In this document: positions 49,488 to 58,487 of the stretch, in pieces | Position numbering within the stretch: the first letter of the stretch is position 1 | How the letters are laid out: every line of letters begins with the position of its first letter | Assembly (NCBI GenBank): GCA_965248955.1 | Contig: OZ252212.1 | Location: 1,942,148 to 2,006,147 of the forward strand | Reading direction: 5' to 3' | Source of the DNA: DAOUJH01 sp965248955 | GTDB lineage: Bacteria; Chloroflexota; Dehalococcoidia; Lucifugimonadales; QGNO01 | DNA length: 64,000 nt | Notes under the pieces: generated by a model | Seen by the model: the letters and a program-made list of their open reading frames with translations, nothing else | Databases searched by the model: none | Told to the model about the DNA's origin: nothing | Program-made: the position numbers and the translations under genes

Positions 49488-49940
49488 TCAAGAACCATTG
49501 TGTCCCAGGCCGTTGTTGAACCCTGATTGGTGCCATAAGAGCACCGGGCATGCGGCGTTCTTCAATATATACGGCGCCGTATGGCCCAAGCTGAAGATGC
49601 CGTGGTGTGTCTTGTAGGGCAGGGCCATTACTATTGCCTCTACTTCTCTCTCCTCTGCTTCTTGGACCAATGCCGGACCGGCGTCTCTGGCTCGGAGTAT
49701 CTCCGCTTGTATATTGCCGTGGAATCTTTTGCCCAGGTGCTCCATGTGCTGAAGGACAGTCTCAGACCTGTCTTCTTCCAGGACAGCTTCTGCGTCCAAA
49801 GGGAGCTCGCGGTGCACTTCTATAACGTAGACTATGTATACCGTGCCTTTGCTGTCGCGGGTCAAGTCACATGCCAGCGAGAGCGCCTCGGTATCGCATT
49901 CATCTCCATGAACAGGCACAAGAACTTTATGTGCTCGCAT
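49488..49940 (-). CDS. universal stress protein (UspA family)
   Basis: A 150-residue UspA domain. It begins KVLVPVHGDECDTEALSLAC, but the ATP-binding G-x2-G-x9-G(S/T) signature near the end is weakened (LPYKTHHGIFSLGHTAPYI). Ser/Thr residues of the ATP site are not obvious, so it may not bind ATP. It lies in the potassium uptake block, where Usp domains are often found with Ktr/Kdp systems. No operon overlap is seen. Confidence 0.88.
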   Translation of the reverse strand: MRAHKVLVPVHGDECDTEALSLACDLTRDSKGTVYIVYVIEVHRELPLDAEAVLEEDRSETVLQHMEHLGKRFHGNIQAEILRARDAGPALVQEAEEREVEAIVMALPYKTHHGIFSLGHTAPYILKNAACPVLLWHQSGFNNGLGHNGS

Positions 49941-50057
49941 GACCCTCCCTATTCCTGTTTTGATGTGTTCAAATCAGGTTTAGACGGTAGTTTACAGCCC
50001 TGATCATAGTCTTAATAATGGCGTTGAATCAACAAGATTTAGCGTGGAACCCAAAGC

Positions 50058-50759
50058 TCAACTCACCCTGGATGGTGTGCGCGCCTGCGAAGGCGGGGCC
50101 TCTCCAAGCCTGACCCTATTGAGAAGATCATCCCTGCCAGCCACAAACAGGATGTCTCCGGGCTCCACCTCTTCGTCCTTGGAGGGGAACAGAATAGGCT
50201 CTCTGCGCCTACGGATAGCCAGCACGGCTATACCGTATCTGTCGCGTGTGCCGCCGAGTCCGGCCTCCTCCAGCGACTTCCCCACCATGTGTTCAGGCGG
50301 CTTGAACTTGCTTATGCCAAAGTCATTTGTAATCCCAACGTACTCCATAACGTTGGGATTAAACAGGGTATGCGCCAGGCGCACGCCCGCCTCCTGCTCA
50401 GGATAGACTACAAAGTCCGCTCCTATGCGTTCCAGGGTCTGTGCATGGAGCGGGTTGTTCGCCCTGGCTACTACCTGCTTCACGCCCAGGGTCTTGAGGA
50501 GCAGGGTGGTCATGATGCTGGCCTGAATGTCTGTGCCGATAGCGACAACAGTGAGGTCGAAGCCGGCAACGCCCAAGTCCCGCAGTACAGACTCGCTGGT
50601 GGCGTCGGCTCTTACTACGTAGGTAAGCTGACCCGCAAGGTCTTGCACCAATTGTTCGTCCGTGTCCACGCCCAGGACGTCAAATCCCACCTGGTACAGC
50701 TCTTGGGCCAAGCTTATTCCGTACCGTCCCAGGCCTATGACTGCAGCTTGGTTGGCCAT
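50058..50759 (-). CDS. ktrA: KtrA potassium uptake regulatory subunit
   Basis: A 233-residue RCK-N plus RCK-C protein (AAVIGLGRYGISLAQELYQV, VDTDEQLVQDL, VARANNPLHAQTLERIGADF). The C-terminal half carries EEVEPGDILFVAGRDDLLNR. It gates KtrB in response to nucleotides. Six bases separate it from ktrB, whose gene lies upstream on the same strand. Confidence 0.94.
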   Translation of the reverse strand: MANQAAVIGLGRYGISLAQELYQVGFDVLGVDTDEQLVQDLAGQLTYVVRADATSESVLRDLGVAGFDLTVVAIGTDIQASIMTTLLLKTLGVKQVVARANNPLHAQTLERIGADFVVYPEQEAGVRLAHTLFNPNVMEYVGITNDFGISKFKPPEHMVGKSLEEAGLGGTRDRYGIAVLAIRRRREPILFPSKDEEVEPGDILFVAGRDDLLNRVRLGEAPPSQARTPSRVS

Positions 50760-50764
50760 AATAC

Positions 50765-52195
50765 CTAACCTATTCTAACCCTTTCCTGTGGATAACGGTA
50801 TATGGCCCGCCGCTGCCGTTGTCCCAGGGCAAGGGCAATTGTGAGAGGGCCTATCCTTCCTACAAACATAGTGCTAATGATTATAGACTTGCCCCATGGT
50901 GTCAACTCCGGCGTTATTCCTGTGGATAATCCTACGGTGCCAAATGCGGAAATGGTTTCAAAGAGCAGGTCTTCAAAAGCCAATCCTTCCGTTATAACCA
51001 ATAGAAACGCAACAAAGAATACCACCGTCACCCCAAGGGCGGCCACGGTTAAAGCCCGCTGGATCTGTCCAAGGGGTATCTCTCTGCCAAAGACCTCCGG
51101 CTGGGCGCGGCCGCGGATAGTGGTCAGGATGGCTATGAATATCACTGCTACGGTGTTCACTTTGATGCCCCCGGCTGTAGAGCCGGACGCTCCACCAATG
51201 AACATCATCGCGGTAAAGAAGACGTTGGTATGCTGGTTGGTTTGTGAGAAGTCTATTGTGGTGAACCCCGCCGTGCGTCCACTGACGGTGTGGAAGAAGG
51301 AATCGACTATCTGGGTGCTGAGCGGCAAGCCTTTGAGGGTCGCCTCATTGCGGAACTCGGAAACGAACACCACCACGGTCCCTACAAAGAACAGAAAGAG
51401 GCTCATCACCAGAACCAGCCTGCTGTCCACGCTGATTTTCCTGAATTTGCGGTAGCGCAGCAGCTCCACAAGAACCGTATAGCTGATGCTGCCCAATATG
51501 ATGAGGATGGTGACAGTTCCAATAACCCACACCTCTTCTCGAAATATCGCCAGGCTCTTGGATTCCGGCAATATGTTGAACCCGGCGTTGTTGAAGCCCG
51601 ATATGGCAAGGAAGACCGCTTGCCATGTAGCTTCCCCTGTCTCATATTGGGGGAGGAAGCGCCAAAGCATAACCAGGAAGGCCACGATCTGGATGATCAA
51701 TGTCAGTATCACCACCTGGATGGTCAGCCTGACTAGGCCGCTGGAGTGGCTCACGCCCAGGAAGTCGCCCATGAAGAGCTGATTGGCCAGGGTTATACGC
51801 TGGGTGAAGATGACCAGCAGGAACGTGGCGGTGCTCATGAAGCCAAGGCCGCCTATCTGCATCAGGGCGGCTATAATCACCTGGCCAGACGTATTCCAGA
51901 AGGTTGCGGTATCCACCGTCACCAACCCGGTGACTGTGGCTGCCGAGGTGGCGGTGAAAAGGGCGTCTAGGAACGGGGTGAACTCGCCGGTGGTATTGAA
52001 GAAGGGAAGCCAGAGCAGGAAGGTGCCCAGAGCTATCAGGCTGCCGAAGCTGTAGAGGAGGATGAGCGGAGAGGTAAACCTGCGGCCGGGCCTTCTCGGC
52101 GTTGCCGGGGCAATGTGTACTGGTTGGATCTCCTGCCTGCGCGCCTGCCGCAGTACACGGTCTCCCAGCCTTCTTCTTGTGGAGCTAGGTTGCAC
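50765..52195 (-). CDS. ktrB: KtrB/TrkH-type potassium transporter membrane subunit
   Basis: An integral membrane protein of about 476 residues with four repeated M1-P-M2 units. The four selectivity-filter signatures are visible: TVTGLVTVD, GFNNAGFN, GRTAGFTT and GTVGLSTG. It imports K+ (with Na+ in many homologues) and works with the KtrA encoded next. I prefer GTG 52195, behind GAGAGG; an in-frame TTG at 52228 lacks a ribosome site. The N-terminal 35 residues are basic and cytoplasmic. Confidence 0.94.
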   Translation of the reverse strand: MQPSSTRRRLGDRVLRQARRQEIQPVHIAPATPRRPGRRFTSPLILLYSFGSLIALGTFLLWLPFFNTTGEFTPFLDALFTATSAATVTGLVTVDTATFWNTSGQVIIAALMQIGGLGFMSTATFLLVIFTQRITLANQLFMGDFLGVSHSSGLVRLTIQVVILTLIIQIVAFLVMLWRFLPQYETGEATWQAVFLAISGFNNAGFNILPESKSLAIFREEVWVIGTVTILIILGSISYTVLVELLRYRKFRKISVDSRLVLVMSLFLFFVGTVVVFVSEFRNEATLKGLPLSTQIVDSFFHTVSGRTAGFTTIDFSQTNQHTNVFFTAMMFIGGASGSTAGGIKVNTVAVIFIAILTTIRGRAQPEVFGREIPLGQIQRALTVAALGVTVVFFVAFLLVITEGLAFEDLLFETISAFGTVGLSTGITPELTPWGKSIIISTMFVGRIGPLTIALALGQRQRRAIYRYPQERVRIG

Positions 52196-52441
52196 CGTTA
52201 CCTCTCGATTTTCCTGGCTGCCACCCAACGGTGCGACAAAAATTCAAGTTGCATGGCCTTGATGGAAAGAGTTCCTGTTTCCCAGCCTTGTTTTGTTAAA
52301 GAAGTAGTAGGCATGTTTGAGCTTAATGCTCAAGTTGTCGGCGAATTCTAGTCCGTGCTGTAACGGGCTGTCAATCCTCAATTTACTCCTTACCATTGGA
52401 GTCCTGCACTGGTATATTGACACTCAAAGGGAGGGTTGTAT

Positions 52442-52798
52442 ATGAGCGAGGCGTACACGATTGAGGTAGAAGAAACCCCTAACGATAAAGATGTTACCCT
52501 TGTACAGGAAGGGCTCCAACTATACAACCTGCACTATGCCGATCAGGGCAACTGTAAAGGACTGGTAGTGTTCCTCAGTGATGAAGCGAATTCAGTTGTT
52601 GGCGGCCTCCTCGGCTGTACATATTGGGGATATCTGGCTGAGCAAGAGGCTATCAAGTGGGGATGCAAATATGCTCATCTGGATACACATGACTTTCAAG
52701 CTTTGTCTTTCTACCGAAAGCGAGGATTTGCCATAGTGGGTGAACTTGAAGAATTGCCGCCTGGTCATAGTAGATACTTACTGAGGAAGGTACTCTAG
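52442..52798 (+). CDS. GNAT-like protein lacking the acetyl-CoA loop
   Basis: A 118-residue protein. The start is ATG 52442 behind GGGAGGG. It has GNAT strands before and after (VVGGLLGCTYWGYL and AIKWGCKYAHLDTHDFQALS then FYRKRGFAIVGELEELPPGH), but joins GYL directly to AEQEAIKWGC. The 20-25 residues that hold the R-x-x-G-x-G acetyl-CoA loop are missing without a frame change. It therefore looks like an in-frame deletion derivative that may be inactive or repurposed. A TATATT box precedes it at 52413. Confidence 0.8.
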   Translation: MSEAYTIEVEETPNDKDVTLVQEGLQLYNLHYADQGNCKGLVVFLSDEANSVVGGLLGCTYWGYLAEQEAIKWGCKYAHLDTHDFQALSFYRKRGFAIVGELEELPPGHSRYLLRKVL

Positions 52799-52841
52799 TT
52801 AGTGATGTGCAAATATATAAGGATATCGCTAGGAGGCGCTT

Positions 52842-53795
52842 GTGGACTACGTTAACCTGGGACGGACCGGTCTGGAAGTATCCCGCATTTGCCTGGGATG
52901 CCTCACCTTTGGCGGCCAGGCCGACGAGAAAGAGTCGCGGCGCATTGTGGACACAGCGTGGGACGCGGGCATCAACTTCTTCGATACTGCCAACGTTTAC
53001 ACAGAGACGCGGTCGGAGAGATATTTGGGCAATGCGCTCAAGGGCCGTCGGGACCGGGCCGTGATTGCCACCAAGGTGCGTGGCAGCATGGGTCCCGGCG
53101 TCAACGACGCCGGTTTGTCCAGGAAGCACATCATGGACGCCGTGGATGCCAGCCTCGTTCGCCTTCAGACCGACTACATAGACCTGTACCAGGTGCATTC
53201 CTGGGACGCGGACACTCCCTTGGAGGAGACCCTGCGCGCGCTGGACGACCTAGTGCGCCGGGGCAAAGTGCGCTACATAGGCTGCTCCAACTTTGCTGGC
53301 TGGCAGCTCACCAAATCCCTATGGATCAGCGACGTGAAGGGACTGGCCAGGTTCCAGACGGTGCAGCCCCGCTACAACCTGCTGTTCCGCGGCATAGAGG
53401 AGGAGTTGCTGCCGCTCTGCCTTTCGCAAGACGTGGGCGTGATACCGTACAATCCAATAGCGGCGGGACTGCTCACCGGCAAGCACAAGCGTGGACAACC
53501 GCCGGTCCCCGGAACGCGGTTCGATCTGCGGGAGGTCTACCGCGATATCTACTGGTACGAGCGCAACTTTGAGGCGGTGGAGAAGCTGGAGGCGATAGCC
53601 GGAAAGTACGGCCATACGCTGCTTGAGCTTGCGTTAAGCTGGGTGCTGGTGAATCCGGTGATCACATCGGCTATTGTGGGGGCCAGCAGCGCTGAGCAGC
53701 TCCAGCAGAGCATATCGGCGGCGGAAGTGACCCTGGAACCGGAGGAGATCGCGGCCTGTGACCCCGTATGGGACGATCTGAAGGGCGCTATATAG
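52842..53795 (+). CDS. aldo/keto reductase
   Basis: A 317-residue TIM-barrel oxidoreductase. The tetrad is D48 and Y53 (FDTANVY), K78 (ATK) and H119 (QVHSWD). The NADPH-binding end includes SWVLVNPVITSAIVGASSAE. The group includes YajO/tas-like reductases of aldehydes and ketones. GTG 52842 has AGGAGG five bases upstream. It converges on the sirtuin gene with one base between the stops. Confidence 0.94.
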   Translation: MDYVNLGRTGLEVSRICLGCLTFGGQADEKESRRIVDTAWDAGINFFDTANVYTETRSERYLGNALKGRRDRAVIATKVRGSMGPGVNDAGLSRKHIMDAVDASLVRLQTDYIDLYQVHSWDADTPLEETLRALDDLVRRGKVRYIGCSNFAGWQLTKSLWISDVKGLARFQTVQPRYNLLFRGIEEELLPLCLSQDVGVIPYNPIAAGLLTGKHKRGQPPVPGTRFDLREVYRDIYWYERNFEAVEKLEAIAGKYGHTLLELALSWVLVNPVITSAIVGASSAEQLQQSISAAEVTLEPEEIAACDPVWDDLKGAI

Positions 53796-53796
53796 C

Positions 53797-54606
53797 TCAG
53801 CGTGATTCATGCAACAGCTCGCGCACCTGCGCCGCTAGCTCAGGCAGCATCTCGCCGGTGGGTCCGCGCAAAGAAACGTCGGTCCATTCGGTGAAAGGGG
53901 TGGGGTTGACGTTGATCTCGATCAGGTAGGCCCCGCGCTGCTTGGCCTGCAAGGGGAATCCGGCGGCGGGATAGACGGTGGCCGACGTTCCCAGGATTAG
54001 CATGCAATCGCATCTGTCCGTCTCCTGGAAGCATCTTTCAAGCACGTCGCGCGGTATGGGCTCGCCGAACATGACGCCGTCGCTCTTGATGATGCCGCCG
54101 CACTCCGCACAGCGGGGCGGCACTTCGTCGAAGCTGAACTCGGAGCGAGGCAGTCTGAGCGAGCAGTCCATACAGCGGAGAAGGGTGCGGTTCCCGTGTA
54201 TCTCCGACAGATTTCTGCTTCCTCCCTCTCTGTGCAAGCTGTCTACGTTCTGGGTGATGGTGTGCTTGAGCAACCCTATTGCTTCCAGGTCTGCCAGCGC
54301 ATAGTGGCCAGGGTTGGGCTCTGCCGTCTCTATGGCCTGGCGAAACTGGAGGCGTTCCGGCTGTTCCTCGCTTTCCCGCAGGCCCAGGGTTCGCTCCCAC
54401 CAGGCCTTGGGGTCTGCGATGAAGGCGTCGTAGCTGCGAGGGTCGGGCTCGCCGATGCGCGTCCACAGGCCGCCCGGCCCGCGGTAGGTGGGTATGCCGC
54501 TCTCCGCGCTCATGCCCGCGCCAGACAGGGCTACCACGTAGCGAGCTGCGCCCAGTATTTGGGCGGCTCGTTGCAGGGCTTGCTGGTTTTCAGAGGAGGG
54601 GTCCAC
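53797..54606 (-). CDS. NAD-dependent protein deacylase (Sir2/CobB family)
   Basis: A 269-residue sirtuin. The NAD-binding GAGMSAESGIPTYRG, TQNVDSLH, the catalytic histidine in EIHGN, the zinc site C-x2-C with a second C-x2-C, and LGTSATVYPAA are all present. It removes acyl groups from lysines using NAD and may regulate acyl-CoA synthetases. The GTG start 54606 has AGGA upstream. No acetyltransferase is coupled to it here. Confidence 0.94.
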   Translation of the reverse strand: MDPSSENQQALQRAAQILGAARYVVALSGAGMSAESGIPTYRGPGGLWTRIGEPDPRSYDAFIADPKAWWERTLGLRESEEQPERLQFRQAIETAEPNPGHYALADLEAIGLLKHTITQNVDSLHREGGSRNLSEIHGNRTLLRCMDCSLRLPRSEFSFDEVPPRCAECGGIIKSDGVMFGEPIPRDVLERCFQETDRCDCMLILGTSATVYPAAGFPLQAKQRGAYLIEINVNPTPFTEWTDVSLRGPTGEMLPELAAQVRELLHESR

Positions 54607-55239
54607 GAGTTGATCCTATCACATGATTCCCGGCCATCAGCGGGGCGGGTAGGGGGCAGTCCGGGTGATGGTTGCTGCTTGACATAAGTCGTTTTTTGCG
54701 TGTCGTGAAAACGGTTGTTAGGCGTGAGATGACGTTTAACGGTGGAGCGGCGTCGTGCCTGAGAAGGGGAATTGTTTCCAACGTTATGTCAACCTCCAAG
54801 GCTAAAAACGGGCCATTTTGTTGAAAATACGGGAAAACAAATCCGATTTCCTTCCCTTCGACTTTGCTCAGGGTAAACTTCAAGCTCTGGACAAGATATC
54901 GGTGAGGCATGACGGTTTTCGTTGGGGGGTGCTGCGGCCCTCCGCCAAGCCCACTCCACCGTTGTTCCGGTGCAGACGGGAAGCCATTCCTCTCCGCCCG
55001 CCCCTGGATTCCCGATCGGGGTCGGGAATGATGATGGACGGTAGTCCTGAATGACGGATGGTCACAGGAATGACGGGTGAGTATGCGAACAGGCGGTAAT
55101 TTGCGGGTAGTGTTCATGGATACAGGATAGGGGGATACCGCCGGTGTGGGGAAGGGGTAGGTGGCAGGGGGAACTGGAAGAGTACCGTGCCTCTCTGTAC
55201 AATAATCAACATGAGTTTGAACAAGGTTTGAAGTGAAAC
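54607..55239. other. 633-base intergenic region with repeats before the R-M gene
   Basis: No gene is supported. It holds a REP-like stretch near 54860 (CCTTCGACTTTGCTCAGGG), a 35-base repeat at 54997-55031 that recurs after the R-M gene, and a TACAAT box at 55198-55203 that may serve the R-M gene. AT-rich patches at 54780-54850 contrast with the surroundings. Confidence 0.6.
54997..55031 (+). repeat. direct repeat, left copy flanking the R-M gene
   Basis: A 35-base unit starting CCCGCCCCTGGATTCCCGAT, containing the small hairpin TTCCCGA..TCGGGAA. The right copy at 58357-58390 differs by one G indel. Confidence 0.9.
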
Positions 55240-58200
55240 ATGCCAGCCTATCCTCACATAGACCGCTACCACGCCGACAAGCAGCAGTTTATCGACTTCG
55301 GCGGCTCTGACAGCGAGCAGAACATCCGCCGCGCCTTCGCCAACTGCCTGGACGCATACTGCCGCGAGCACCGGGAGAAGCTAGTCCTAGTGGACGAGCT
55401 TGGCGCCGCACGCGGCAACCGACCGGACGGCACGGTGAAGGACTCCCTGCGCATGAGCCGGGGTTACTGGGAGGCCAAGGACTCCAGGGACGACCTAGAC
55501 GCTGAGATACAACGCAAGTTCAATCGCGGCTATCCCACGGACAACATCATCTTTGAGGACTCACAGACCGCCGTCCTCTTCCAGAACCGCCAACAGGCAA
55601 TGCGGGTTGACATGTCCCGCCCCGGAGAGCTGCACCGGCTCATCAAGGCCTTCCTGGACTACGAGCTACCAGATATAGAGGAGTTCCGCAGGGCGCAGCA
55701 GCAGTTCAAAGCAGACCTGCCAACTGTTATTGGAAACTTGAGGGAGGCCATAGAAGAGGCCGAGGCTAATAACGCTGACTATCAAGCGAAAGCCGCCGAC
55801 TTCTTGGAACTGTGCAGGCAGAGCATAGGCCCCAACGTGACCGCCGCCGACGTACGGGAGATGCTGTTGCAGCACATTCTCACCAAGGACATTTTTCTGA
55901 GTGTCTTCCGAGAGACTCAGTTCCACCGCGAGAACAACATCGCCGGCCAACTGGAGGTTGTGGAACTCACCTTCTTCACTGGCGAGGTGAAGAGGGAAGC
56001 CATCGACCGGCTGCGGGCCTACTACGGCGTCATTGGCCGGGCCGCCGACGAAATAGCGGACTATGCAGAAAAGCAGCAGTTCCTCAAGGCGATATACGAG
56101 GACTTCTATAAGGCGTACAACCCCGCCGCCGCCGACCGCCTGGGAGTCGTCTACACGCCCAACGAGGTGGTGGACTTCATCATCCGGGGCGCAGACCACC
56201 TGCTGCAGAAGCACTTCAACCGCCGCCTGTCCGATGACAACGTGCAGATACTTGACCCGGCCACGGGCACCGGAACCTTTGTCACCAACCTCATCAGCTA
56301 CCTGGCCGATGACGGAGAGCCGGACGCCTTGGAGCGCCTGGAGCACAAGTACCTCAACGAGATCCACGCCAACGAGGTGGCGATACTGCCCTACTACATC
56401 GCCAACCTAAACATAGAGTACACCTACCGGGAGAAGACGGGGCGCTACCTAGAGTTTCCCAACCTGGTGTTCGTAGACACCCTGGACAACATGGACTGGC
56501 AGGGGGCGACGGGCGGCACGGTGGCGCGGCAAGGGGCATTTAATCTAGGCGGCGTCTCCACCGAGAACTGGGCGCGGGTGCAGGAGCAGAACGAGAAGGA
56601 CATCAGCGTCATCATAGGCAATCCGCCGTATAACGCGAACCAGCAGAACGAGAATGACAACAACAGGAACCGCGTTTATCCGGATATAGACCGACGCATC
56701 AGCGACACATATATTGCCAAGAGTGGAGCGCAGAAGACCAAGCAGTACGACATGTACAAGCGGTTCATCCGCTGGGCATCCGACCGCCTGGCGGACGATG
56801 GGATCATTGCTTTCATCACCAACCGTGCTTACATAGACACCCGTCAGGACGACGGCTTTCGGCAGGTTGCGGCGGAGGAGTTTACCGACATATACCTGCT
56901 GGACTTGGGGTCGGACGTGCGCCGCAATCCCAAGATATCAGGCACATCTCACAACGTCTTCGGCATACAGACAGGCGTCGCCATAGGCTTCTTTGTGCGG
57001 GACAAGTCGAAACTTGGCAATTGTGGCATTCACTATGCCAACCGTGAGGACGCAGAGCTTGCTAGAGACAAGCTGGCCTACTTGCGTGACGCCAAGCTGG
57101 ACGAGATTGCCTTCGAAAACATTACGCCCGACACCAAGGGTAACTGGCTCAACCAGTCTAATAGCGACTTTGACCGCCTGCTGCCCCTGGCAAACAGGCA
57201 GACCAAGTTTGCAAAGTTCGCCTCAAATGAGCGGGCGGTCTTCAAGCGATACTCGATGGGAGTTGTGACGAACCGCGATGACTGGACTTACGACTTCGAC
57301 CCTGACAATCTCGGCAAAAAAGTTAGTGCCATTATTGAGGCATATGAGAAAAGCCGTTCAGTGCATGGCGGCAAAGAATTCAACGTCGCTGATCTTGGTA
57401 CAGAGATTAAGTGGACTCGTGACCTAAAACGACAACTGCGTGTAGATAGTCCCAACACCTTCCAAAAGAAACACATTAGGCGAACTCTATTCCGTCCGTT
57501 CGTAAAGAAGGCCTTGTACTTTGATCAGAGCTTAAACGAAATGCAATATCAATTGCCTGAGCTCTTTCCTAAAGGTTCTATAGGCGAAAACAAAGCAATC
57601 TGCTTTTGTGTGAATGGTAGATTTTTCTATGTGCTAGCGACGGATAGGGTTGTTGACTTGCACTTCACAGGCGATACCCAGTGTCTGCCGTTATACCGCT
57701 ACAGGTCTAAGGGAAGACGTGGAAGGAATATCACAAGCTGGGGTATCAATCGTATCAATGACCATTACAAGAAAGAGTGGGGCAAGGACTTCGCGAAGAT
57801 GTACCCGGGTAGCGGCATCACGGCGGAGGATATCTTCGCCTACACCTACGCCGTCCTGCACGACCCGGTGTACCGTGACAAGTACGCCGTAGACCTGACG
57901 CGGGAATTGCCGCGCCTGCCCCTCTACCAAGACTTTGGCTTATGGGCGGGTATGGGGCAGGAGCTTCTTGACTTGCACGTCGGTTTCGAGACGGCGGAGC
58001 CGTACCAGTTGAAGCGCGTCGACAAGTCGGGGGATGCAAAGAAGGTGATCCTGAATACGGACAAGGCAAAGGGCAGCGTAATGCTGGAAGACAAGACTAC
58101 GCTGACCGGTGTTCCGCCGGACGCATGGCGTTACCGGCTGGGCAACCGGTCGGCGCTGGAGTGGGTGCTGGACCAGTACAAGGAGAAGAAGCCCAGGGAC

Positions 58201-58344
58201 CCCACCATCGCGGAGAAGTTCAACACGTATCGCTTCGCCGATTACAAGGAGCGGGTGATCGACTTGTTGCGGCGGGTGTGCACGGTCAGCGTCCGCACCA
58301 TGGAGATAGTGGACGGCATGGCCCGCTGTCATTCTGAGGAGTGA
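55240..58344 (+). CDS. single-chain restriction-modification enzyme (type IIG/ISP-like, no helicase)
   Basis: A 1034-residue protein. A PD-(D/E)xK nuclease motif lies at the N-terminus: P62-D63, then E78-x-K80 in GYWEAKDSRDD. A helical connector follows, then an N6-adenine methylase with motif I DPATGTGT at 339 and motif IV NPPY at 461-464. The C-terminal half should be the target recognition domain, and its part at about residues 663-847 is coded by visibly more AT-rich DNA. The methylase and tail resemble type ISP enzymes, but no SF2 helicase is present, so it is closer to a IIG layout. The last residues (CHSEE) are coded by a dispersed repeat. No partner gene is needed or seen. Confidence 0.85.
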   Translation: MPAYPHIDRYHADKQQFIDFGGSDSEQNIRRAFANCLDAYCREHREKLVLVDELGAARGNRPDGTVKDSLRMSRGYWEAKDSRDDLDAEIQRKFNRGYPTDNIIFEDSQTAVLFQNRQQAMRVDMSRPGELHRLIKAFLDYELPDIEEFRRAQQQFKADLPTVIGNLREAIEEAEANNADYQAKAADFLELCRQSIGPNVTAADVREMLLQHILTKDIFLSVFRETQFHRENNIAGQLEVVELTFFTGEVKREAIDRLRAYYGVIGRAADEIADYAEKQQFLKAIYEDFYKAYNPAAADRLGVVYTPNEVVDFIIRGADHLLQKHFNRRLSDDNVQILDPATGTGTFVTNLISYLADDGEPDALERLEHKYLNEIHANEVAILPYYIANLNIEYTYREKTGRYLEFPNLVFVDTLDNMDWQGATGGTVARQGAFNLGGVSTENWARVQEQNEKDISVIIGNPPYNANQQNENDNNRNRVYPDIDRRISDTYIAKSGAQKTKQYDMYKRFIRWASDRLADDGIIAFITNRAYIDTRQDDGFRQVAAEEFTDIYLLDLGSDVRRNPKISGTSHNVFGIQTGVAIGFFVRDKSKLGNCGIHYANREDAELARDKLAYLRDAKLDEIAFENITPDTKGNWLNQSNSDFDRLLPLANRQTKFAKFASNERAVFKRYSMGVVTNRDDWTYDFDPDNLGKKVSAIIEAYEKSRSVHGGKEFNVADLGTEIKWTRDLKRQLRVDSPNTFQKKHIRRTLFRPFVKKALYFDQSLNEMQYQLPELFPKGSIGENKAICFCVNGRFFYVLATDRVVDLHFTGDTQCLPLYRYRSKGRRGRNITSWGINRINDHYKKEWGKDFAKMYPGSGITAEDIFAYTYAVLHDPVYRDKYAVDLTRELPRLPLYQDFGLWAGMGQELLDLHVGFETAEPYQLKRVDKSGDAKKVILNTDKAKGSVMLEDKTTLTGVPPDAWRYRLGNRSALEWVLDQYKEKKPRDPTIAEKFNTYRFADYKERVIDLLRRVCTVSVRTMEIVDGMARCHSEE

Positions 58345-58350
58345 AGCGAG
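58328..58350. repeat. dispersed repeat fused to the end of the R-M gene
   Basis: A TGTCATTCTGAGGAG copy of the same family as at 26085 overlaps the last codons and stop of the R-M gene. Confidence 0.75.
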
Positions 58351-58356
58351 TGGGGC

Positions 58357-58390
58357 CCCGCCCCTGGATTCCCGATCGGGTCGGGAATGA
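58357..58390 (+). repeat. direct repeat, right copy flanking the R-M gene
   Basis: Thirty-four bases almost identical to 54997-55031, in the same orientation, 12 bases after the R-M stop codon. Confidence 0.9.
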
Positions 58391-58487
58391 CGGTGGAGGG
58401 GGGCACCTTTCCAAGTGAAGAGTGCTGTTCTACAATGTCGCAGTCGCCGGGGCCGAGAGTGCCGGTTTGACGATATGGAGGGCACCA

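Noticed and set aside
58422..58487. Upstream in-frame ATG of the class III aminotransferase
   Set aside because: ATG 58488 has GGAGGG at good spacing, and the extra 22 residues are not typical.
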